Assembly (NCBI GenBank): GCA_020851835.1
Contig: JADZBZ010000471.1
Span: 1 to 20,768 of the forward strand
Reading direction: 5' to 3'
Length of the DNA: 20,768 bases
Origin: Acidobacteriota bacterium
GTDB taxonomy: Bacteria > Acidobacteriota > Vicinamibacteria > Vicinamibacterales > UBA2999
The position numbers and the translations under genes are program-made. Of the stretch, positions 15,695 to 20,768 are shown in pieces. Below the pieces are notes generated by a model. The model had not been told where the DNA came from. It saw only the letters and a list, made by a program, of their open reading frames with translations, and made no database searches. Positions within the stretch are counted from its first letter, which is position 1. Each line of letters opens with the position of its first letter.

Positions 15695-17719
15695 ATGATA
15701 CTGCCTCTCCAAGAAACTCTGAAGGACCGTGTGCGCGCCGTTCTGGCCGAGGCGCACGGTCTCAGCGACGACGCCGGCGTCACCATCGCCATTGAGATGC
15801 CGCCGAATCGCACGCTGGGGGACCTGGGCACACCCGTCGCCTTCGACCTGGCACGCCGCCTGCGCCAGGCCCCCCTCGCCATCGCTCGGGACCTGGCCTC
15901 GCGCCTCGGCGCCATCCCCGGTATCGCCCGCGTGGATGCCGCCCCGAACGGCTATCTCAACGTCTTCCTCGACCGTCCGGCCTTTCTGCTGGCCCGCCTG
16001 GGACTGGCCGGCACACTGCCCGCTCCGCCGGCGCGGGCCGAGAAAACGATTGTCGAGCACACGGCCATCAACCCGAACAAGGCCGCGCACATCGGCCACC
16101 TGCGGAACTCGGCCCTCGGCGATACCCTGGTCCGGGTGCTCCGCTTTCGGGGCAACCCCGTTGAGGTGCAGAACTACATCGACGACACCGGCGTGCAGGT
16201 GGCCGACGTCGTGGTCGGCTTCCAGGAGCTCGAGCATCAGGATCTGGCCGCCGTTCGAACGCTCGCCGAGACGACGCGGTTCGACTATCACTGCTGGGAC
16301 CTGTACGCGCGCGTTACGCAGTGGTACGAGGGCGACAGGGAGCGGCTGAAGCTCCGGTCGGCCGCCCTGCACGCCATCGAACACGGCACCGAGCCTGCCT
16401 CGAGCCTTGCCGCATTCATCGCCGACCGGATTGTGCGCTGCCATCTGAAGACCATGGGGCGGCTCAACATCGACTACGAGCTGCTCACCTGGGAGGGAGA
16501 CATCCTGCGCCTGCACTTCTGGGCCCGGGCCTTCGAGGTGCTCAAGGAAAAGGGCGCCGTCTTTCTCCAGCGCGAGGGGCGTCTGGCCGGGTGCTGGGTC
16601 ATGACCATCGACGACGAGCCGCCGGCCGAGCCGTCTTCCGCCGACGCGCCGGCGGAAGACGATGACGCGGAGCAGCGGGAGAAGGTGATCGTACGCTCCA
16701 ACGGCACGGTCACCTACGTCGGCAAGGACATGGCGTACCAGTTCTGGAAGTCGGGCATCCTCGGCCGCGACTTCCACTACCGCCGCTTCGGGACGCGCCT
16801 GGACGGCGGCGACCTGTGGGCCACCACGAGTCGTCCCGATCTGGCCGACGCTCAGCACCCATCGTTCGGCGCCGCCCTGGCCACCTACAACGTCATCGAC
16901 GTACGCCAGTCGTACCTGCAGAAGCTGCTCAAGCAGGCGCTCATCGCCGTCGGCCACCCCGCCGAGTCGGAGCGGCTCACGCACTTCTCGTACGAGATGG
17001 TGGCCTTGTCGCACGACACGGCCCGGGAGCTGGGCTTCGCGCCGCCGCCCGGCTCCGAAGAGGCGAAGAAGCCCTTCGTGGAGGTGTCGGGACGCAAAGG
17101 GCTGGGCGTGAAGGCCGACGATCTCCTCGACCGCGTCATCGCCAAGGCGCTGATTGAGGTCGAGCGGCGCCAGCCCGAACTGGCCGGCGCCGAGCGGCGC
17201 CGCATCGCCGAAGTCATCGCCGTCGCCGCCGTGCGCTACTTCCTCGTGAAGTATTCGCGAACGAAGGTCATCGCGTTCGATATCGACGAGGCGTTGAGCT
17301 TCGAGGGCGAGAGCGGGCCGTACCTGCAGTACGCCGTGGTCCGGGCCAACAACATCTTCCAGAAGCTTCAGGATCGCGACGGCGTGAGCGAAGCGGCCAT
17401 GCTCGCCGAACTGCCGGCCGCCGCGCCCGACGCCATCAACGGCGCCGAGGACAATCACGAACTGTGGGCTCTGGTCCTCGAGGCCTCGCGGCTGGACGAC
17501 ATCGTCGAGCAGGTGGTGCGTTCACTCGAGTTCTCGGTCGTGGCCAAGTACGGGTTCGGGCTCGCGCAGATGTTCAATGCCTTCTACCACAAGGCGCCGA
17601 TTCTCAACGAAGAACGACCGGACGTCCGCCGCTGGCGGGCCGCGGCCGTCGTGTACTTCCGACAGCAACTGACGCGCGTGCTCGGCCTGATGGGTATCGC
17701 CGTGCCGCCCCGTATGTAG
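15695..17719 (+). CDS. argS: Arginyl-tRNA synthetase
   Basis: 674 residues from ATG 15695 (MILPLQETLKDRVRAVL), chosen because it gives the typical ArgRS N-terminal domain; the open frame extends to 15146 over the divergent gene and is not coding there. The class I signature is H132-I-G-H135 inside NPNKAAHIGHLRNSALGD, and the second ATP-binding loop is reduced to SGRKGLGVKADDLLD (K468) in place of KMSKS, as in many ArgRS. The C-terminal DALR-like anticodon-binding domain begins near YLQYAVVRANNIFQKL. It charges tRNA-Arg in the cytoplasm. It is about 90 residues longer than E. coli ArgRS; a clear extra is a Pro/Ala/Asp/Glu-rich segment at about 306-331 within the catalytic domain. No Shine-Dalgarno is seen. 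Confidence 0.97.
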   Translation: MILPLQETLKDRVRAVLAEAHGLSDDAGVTIAIEMPPNRTLGDLGTPVAFDLARRLRQAPLAIARDLASRLGAIPGIARVDAAPNGYLNVFLDRPAFLLARLGLAGTLPAPPARAEKTIVEHTAINPNKAAHIGHLRNSALGDTLVRVLRFRGNPVEVQNYIDDTGVQVADVVVGFQELEHQDLAAVRTLAETTRFDYHCWDLYARVTQWYEGDRERLKLRSAALHAIEHGTEPASSLAAFIADRIVRCHLKTMGRLNIDYELLTWEGDILRLHFWARAFEVLKEKGAVFLQREGRLAGCWVMTIDDEPPAEPSSADAPAEDDDAEQREKVIVRSNGTVTYVGKDMAYQFWKSGILGRDFHYRRFGTRLDGGDLWATTSRPDLADAQHPSFGAALATYNVIDVRQSYLQKLLKQALIAVGHPAESERLTHFSYEMVALSHDTARELGFAPPPGSEEAKKPFVEVSGRKGLGVKADDLLDRVIAKALIEVERRQPELAGAERRRIAEVIAVAAVRYFLVKYSRTKVIAFDIDEALSFEGESGPYLQYAVVRANNIFQKLQDRDGVSEAAMLAELPAAAPDAINGAEDNHELWALVLEASRLDDIVEQVVRSLEFSVVAKYGFGLAQMFNAFYHKAPILNEERPDVRRWRAAAVVYFRQQLTRVLGLMGIAVPPRM

Positions 17720-17722
17720 ATC

Positions 17723-17726
17723 GGAG
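17723..17726 (+). promoter_or_regulatory. Ribosome binding site GGAG of the peptidase C26 gene
   Basis: GGAG lies 7 nt before the ATG at 17734 and 3 nt after the argS stop. It decides the start of this gene, whose frame is open far into argS. Confidence 0.7.
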
Positions 17727-17733
17727 TCAACCG

Positions 17734-18414
17734 ATGGCCCTCATCGCCGTGTCACGCAATCGCCGGATGAACGACTACCTGGAATCGGTCCGCCGGGCCG
17801 GTGGCGATCCCGTGGAAGTGGGAGGCGACAACGAAACGGCCGCCGCCATCGTCGGACGTGTGGGCGGCGTGCTGCTCACGGGCGGAGGCGACGTGGACCC
17901 CACGATCTACGGCGAGACGCCGCACGCGACCTACGAGACCGCCGAACCCGGCCGTGACGCGTTCGACATCGCGCTGGCCCGCGCGGCGGTCGAGGCGAAC
18001 GTGCCGCTGCTGGCCATCTGCCGGGGTATGCAGGTGCTCAACGTTGCCATGGGCGGCACCCTGGTACAGGACATCCCCACGGAAATGGCGGGCGCGCTCA
18101 CGCACGCCATCAGCGAACCGCGCTTGGCGATCGCCCACGAGGTCTGGGTGACGAAGGACTCGCGACTCTGGGACATCATGAGCGACAAGCTCGATGGCGA
18201 GAGCTTGCAGGTGAACAGCCGGCATCACCAGAGCGTCAGGCAGATGGCGCCCGGATTTGAGGTCAGCGCCACGGCGCCCGACGGCGTGATCGAAGCCATG
18301 GAGCGTCCCGCGAGCACGTTCTGCGTTGCCGTGCAATGGCATCCGGAGAACTTCTGGCGGACAGGCGAGTTCCGCCCGCTCTTCGAGCACTTCGTGCGCA
18401 CCGCCAACGGGTGA
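17734..18414 (+). CDS. Class I glutamine amidotransferase-like peptidase C26 (gamma-glutamyl hydrolase / PuuD-like)
   Basis: 226 residues from ATG 17734, with GGAG 7 nt upstream. Sequence features in order: LLTGGGDVDPTIYG (48-60, typical of the C26/PuuD group), the nucleophile elbow AICRGMQVLN with C96, VNSRHHQS (160-167), and AVQWHPE with H203 and E205 completing the triad. No synthetase partner or ammonia-using domain is fused, and none of the putrescine-pathway genes are nearby. It should hydrolyse a gamma-glutamyl bond in the cytoplasm, but the substrate (gamma-glutamyl-GABA, folate polyglutamate or another) cannot be told. It follows argS by 14 bp on the same strand and is probably cotranscribed. 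Confidence 0.9.
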   Translation: MALIAVSRNRRMNDYLESVRRAGGDPVEVGGDNETAAAIVGRVGGVLLTGGGDVDPTIYGETPHATYETAEPGRDAFDIALARAAVEANVPLLAICRGMQVLNVAMGGTLVQDIPTEMAGALTHAISEPRLAIAHEVWVTKDSRLWDIMSDKLDGESLQVNSRHHQSVRQMAPGFEVSATAPDGVIEAMERPASTFCVAVQWHPENFWRTGEFRPLFEHFVRTANG

Positions 18415-18430
18415 GCCGCGCCAGGCGTCA
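18412..18430. terminator. Short imperfect palindrome at the convergent junction with the RNA methyltransferase gene
   Basis: TGAGCC (18412-18417) pairs with GGC-g-TCA (18424-18430) with one bulged base and a 6-nt loop. Both TGA stops lie in the arms. With no T-tract and such a small stem, terminator function is uncertain. Confidence 0.25.
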
Positions 18431-19684
18431 GCGGTCCAACACCGCCACCGTCTCGACGTGCGCGGTGTTCGGAAACAAGTCGAACGCCTGCACGCCCGTC
18501 AGGCGGTATCCTGCATCGACCAGCGCTCGCGTGTCGCGTGCCAGCGTCGCCACATCGCACGAGACGTAGACGACGCGGGGCGCGGAGGCGGCCTTCACGC
18601 CGTCCAGGGCGCGCCGGGACAGACCCGTGCGCGGCGGATCGACCACGACGGTTGGCGCGTGCAGGAACCTCCCGCGGGCGAGGTAGTCCTCCACGGATTC
18701 GTGACGCGCCTCGAGCTGCTCCCGCCAGTCCGAGACGTTGCGACGCAGATCGCGCGCCGAGGGCACGTCGCCCTCGACGGCAACCACTGGCGCGTGACCG
18801 AGCGCGGCGGCGGCCACACTGAACAGGCCGACACCGGCGTAGAGATCCAGGACAGCGCCCCCGTGGAGGGCGCCCATGACGGCATCGACAACGCCGTCCA
18901 GCAAATAGCGATTGCCCTGGAAGAACGCCTGCGGACCGCGGGTGAGCGTCCAGGCGGCGGCCCCGCGTGCGAAGCGGTCATCGACGCGACCCTCGCCCGA
19001 CACCACGCGCACGCGCGGCGAGCCCGGATGCGACAGTGACATGCCCGACAGCCCGGGCACGGCGGCGAGACGGCCCAGGCCCGACGGGTCGGCGTCCCGC
19101 GCCAGTTCGAGGTGCAGCACCCGCTGCGACGCCTCTCGGTTCTCGGACACGTCGAGGGCCTCGACCACCCCGGGCACGCCGGCCAGGACCTCGGCCGCCG
19201 CTGCCAGCACGCCACACGTCGCCGGCAGCAACTGCCCGGTCGAGGAGGCGTCGCAGATGTCGTGCGTGCCCTCGTGGTAGAAGCCGATGCGTCCGCCAGA
19301 CACGTGGAGGCGCGCGCGCATCCGATAGCCCTCGACGGGCGACGCGGAGACGGGCACGGGGATGTCGAGCGGCAGGCGCCCGATGCGCCTGAAGGCGTCT
19401 TCGATGATCTGCGCCTTGAGGGCCAGCTGTCGCTCGTAGCGAGCGTGAGCCAGCACGAGCCCACCGCAGGAATTCGGCGTCCCCACGCGATCCGGCGACG
19501 CCTCGAGCACCGCCACCACCGCCGCCCAGACCGTGCCGCGCTGGACGCGCTCGACGCGGGCGTCCACCACTTCGCCTGGCAGCGCACCCGAAACGAGCAC
19601 CACCGCGCCCTCGTGGCGCGCCAGCATCCGGCCCCCGGCGACAGGCCGCTCGATCTCCAGCGTGAGCCGTTCACCTGGCGTCAT
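18428..19684 (-). CDS. TrmA/RlmD-family RNA (uracil-C5) methyltransferase lacking the Fe-S cysteines
   Basis: 418 residues from ATG 19684, two bases after the stop of the upstream gene; the longer open frame overlaps that gene. An N-terminal TRAM-like domain (1 to ~60, ALPGEVVDARVERV) is followed by the region that normally holds C-x5-C-x2-C. Here it reads TPNSCGGLVLAH, keeping only C73, so the 4Fe-4S cluster is probably lost. The catalytic part is intact: QAFFQGN (252-258), SAM-binding DLYAGVGLFS (280-289), DPPRTG (349-354), nucleophile C376 in YVSCDVATLARD, and FPNTAHVETV with E411. It should methylate uracil C5 in rRNA or tRNA via SAM. Family membership is sure, but RlmD versus RlmC/TrmA substrate is not. 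Confidence 0.9.
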   Translation of the reverse strand: MTPGERLTLEIERPVAGGRMLARHEGAVVLVSGALPGEVVDARVERVQRGTVWAAVVAVLEASPDRVGTPNSCGGLVLAHARYERQLALKAQIIEDAFRRIGRLPLDIPVPVSASPVEGYRMRARLHVSGGRIGFYHEGTHDICDASSTGQLLPATCGVLAAAAEVLAGVPGVVEALDVSENREASQRVLHLELARDADPSGLGRLAAVPGLSGMSLSHPGSPRVRVVSGEGRVDDRFARGAAAWTLTRGPQAFFQGNRYLLDGVVDAVMGALHGGAVLDLYAGVGLFSVAAAALGHAPVVAVEGDVPSARDLRRNVSDWREQLEARHESVEDYLARGRFLHAPTVVVDPPRTGLSRRALDGVKAASAPRVVYVSCDVATLARDTRALVDAGYRLTGVQAFDLFPNTAHVETVAVLDR

Positions 19685-19686
19685 GG

Positions 19687-20406
19687 TTAGAACGTCAGAT
19701 CCGGAAGTCCGAAGCGCTGGCGGACGAGCCGCGCGATAGCCGCTTCGGTGGCCTGCTGATAGGCCTCGCCAGTCATCCGCGGCCGGAATGGCTCGAGGGC
19801 GGCGCGCGCCTCGCGGTCGATGGCGATGCGGTCGGCCTCCGGGAGGCGGGCGGCGATTGCCCGCACGAGGTCGTGGCCGGCACGCGAAGCCGCGATCTCG
19901 AGGGCGTGCCGTTGCTCGCCGCGCGCGCGTTCCGCCTGGTGGCGCAAAGGCTCGAGGGCGCGGATGGCCGCGTCCAGTGCCTCGTCTGCCAGTCCGGCCA
20001 GCTGGGTACTGCCGCGAAGCACCGTGAGTCGTGCAACCGCAGATTCGAGGCGGCTCGAGAGCGACCCGCGCGACCGTGCCGGAGACGGTGCGGGCTCCTC
20101 GACCAGCGGCCCACCGGCGGGATCGGCTGTCATGATGCTCACGCCCACGGCCCGCCGCCACTCATCGAAGGTATCGAGAATGTCGGCCTCGCAGAATTCC
20201 AGCCGTACCGGCCGGCGGCGGGGCCCCTTGCGATAGTAGCGCTCGAAGTAGCGATCGATACCGGCCTCGGCCACCTTGATCGGAATGCCTTGCAACGCCC
20301 ACGACATCACTCGGTCGAAGGCGGGTCCGACAACGCGGATGAGGTGGCCGTCGTTCTTTCGACAGAGGTAGGCTTCCAGCTCCCGGCAGTAGGCGTCGCG
20401 ATCCAA
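19687..20406 (-). CDS. Protein of unknown function between birA and the RNA methyltransferase (239 aa)
   Basis: 239 residues from a TTG at 20406, the only start candidate between the birA stop (18 bases upstream) and the next ATG at codon 34. The N-terminal ~85 residues look compact and conserved (CRELEAYLCRKNDG, AFDRVMSWALQGIPIKVAEAGIDRYFERYY, RPVRLEFCEADILDTFDEWRR). Then come a Pro/Ser/Ala linker (~95-115) and a long charged, mainly helical C-terminal half (ALEPLRHQAERARGEQRHALEIA, EAYQQATEAAIARLVRQRFGLPDL). No catalytic motif, signal peptide or membrane helix is seen, and I do not recognise the family. The stop is 2 bp before the methyltransferase ATG, suggesting reinitiation and a shared transcript. 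Confidence 0.7.
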   Translation of the reverse strand: MDRDAYCRELEAYLCRKNDGHLIRVVGPAFDRVMSWALQGIPIKVAEAGIDRYFERYYRKGPRRRPVRLEFCEADILDTFDEWRRAVGVSIMTADPAGGPLVEEPAPSPARSRGSLSSRLESAVARLTVLRGSTQLAGLADEALDAAIRALEPLRHQAERARGEQRHALEIAASRAGHDLVRAIAARLPEADRIAIDREARAALEPFRPRMTGEAYQQATEAAIARLVRQRFGLPDLTF

Positions 20407-20424
20407 GGTGACGGACTTTCGAAT

Positions 20425-20768
20425 TCAGGGACGCCCGGGTCGGCCCGACACGAGGTGCCAGGTCAATTCACCGGCGATGATGCGCTCCAGCCGCGTTGGC
20501 GTCTGGACGAGCAGCGCACCCGTCGAGTCCACGCCGGCGGTGACCCCGGCACGCACCACCTCGTCGTCCAGCCATTCGACGCGCGCACCCTCGGCCGACG
20601 GCGACGCCGCGCGCCATGCGTGCAGAATATCATCCGCCGTCCCCGCCGACAGGGAGGCCAGCGTGTCGCAGAGTTCCTCGACCACCGCTGCCAGCACGAG
20701 TCCGCGATCGACCGTGCGCCCGGCTTCGGCCTCCAGGCACGTGGCCCGCCCGCCCACATCCGGCGGAA
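20425..20768 (-). CDS. birA: Biotin-[acetyl-CoA-carboxylase] ligase, C-terminal part (partial)
   Basis: The gene runs off the right edge; about 114 C-terminal residues are seen and the GTG at 20757 is internal. The sequence ATCLEAEAGRTVDRGLVLAAVVEEL followed by ILHAWRAASP is the typical end of the BirA catalytic domain. The final small SH3-like domain has VTAGVDSTGALLVQTPTRLERIIAGEL, the usual GVDxxGALLV...R..AGE pattern of BirA C-termini. BirA attaches biotin to the BCCP subunit of acetyl-CoA carboxylase; whether an N-terminal DNA-binding domain exists cannot be judged here. It is the upstream gene of the minus-strand trio, 18 bp before the 239-aa gene. Confidence 0.88.
   Translation of the reverse strand, partial: PPDVGGRATCLEAEAGRTVDRGLVLAAVVEELCDTLASLSAGTADDILHAWRAASPSAEGARVEWLDDEVVRAGVTAGVDSTGALLVQTPTRLERIIAGELTWHLVSGRPGRP

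Noticed and set aside
15590..17458. A 622-codon minus-strand open frame opposite argS
   Set aside because: It is antisense to the clear ArgRS motifs and has no domain; it is a codon-bias shadow.

Overview
The window is about 20.8 kb of GC-rich, densely coded bacterial chromosome with no mobile element, RNA gene, CRISPR array or gene-free stretch over 300 bases. It is Gram-negative in type: a C-terminal outer-membrane barrel fragment, apolipoprotein N-acyltransferase (Lnt) and a class A penicillin-binding protein are present. An HspR-type MerR repressor next to dnaKJ, the high GC content and the mix of conserved genes with unrecognised ones suggest Acidobacteriota (Vicinamibacteria-like). That assignment is an inference without a phylogenetic marker search.

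Region 1 (1-7626). The end of an outer-membrane beta-barrel gene (+) faces a long minus-strand cluster that reads dnaK, dnaJ, hspR, a divergent sigma-70 factor, a DnaC/DnaI-type AAA+ ATPase, hemW and two tandem small secreted paralogs. Spacing is short throughout (1-base overlap to 65 bp), so a heat-shock operon of up to about 7.4 kb is plausible. The dnaK promoter has a consensus -35, a 17-bp spacer and a -10 ending 6 nt before the ATG. This predicts a leaderless mRNA, and a degenerate HAIR-like repeat (the HspR operator type) overlaps the promoter.

Region 2 (7627-10078). A divergent 126-bp promoter region leads to a bifunctional PBP1A-type peptidoglycan synthase (+), which ends at a convergent palindrome.

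Region 3 (10076-15611). A minus-strand cluster reads a 207-aa unknown protein, a TolB-N-like/TPR exported protein, a SPOR-domain membrane protein, lnt and prfB. The first two are coupled by ATGA, and lnt and prfB overlap. prfB needs a programmed +1 frameshift at CTT TGA C. The lnt reading frame carries recognisable Lnt N-terminal sequence upstream of its first ATG/GTG/TTG codon, so its true start is unresolved.

Region 4 (15695-18414). argS and a class I glutamine-amidotransferase-like peptidase C26 (+).

Region 5 (18428-20768). A minus-strand trio: the 3' end of birA, a 239-aa unknown protein, and a TrmA/RlmD-family RNA uracil-C5 methyltransferase that appears to have lost its Fe-S cluster cysteines.

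The strongest candidate for something not well described is the stress operon: a sigma factor with a canonical core-binding and melting region but a degenerate promoter-recognition half, cotranscribed with HspR, DnaKJ and a helicase-loader-like ATPase, and possibly with its own leaderless-type promoter.
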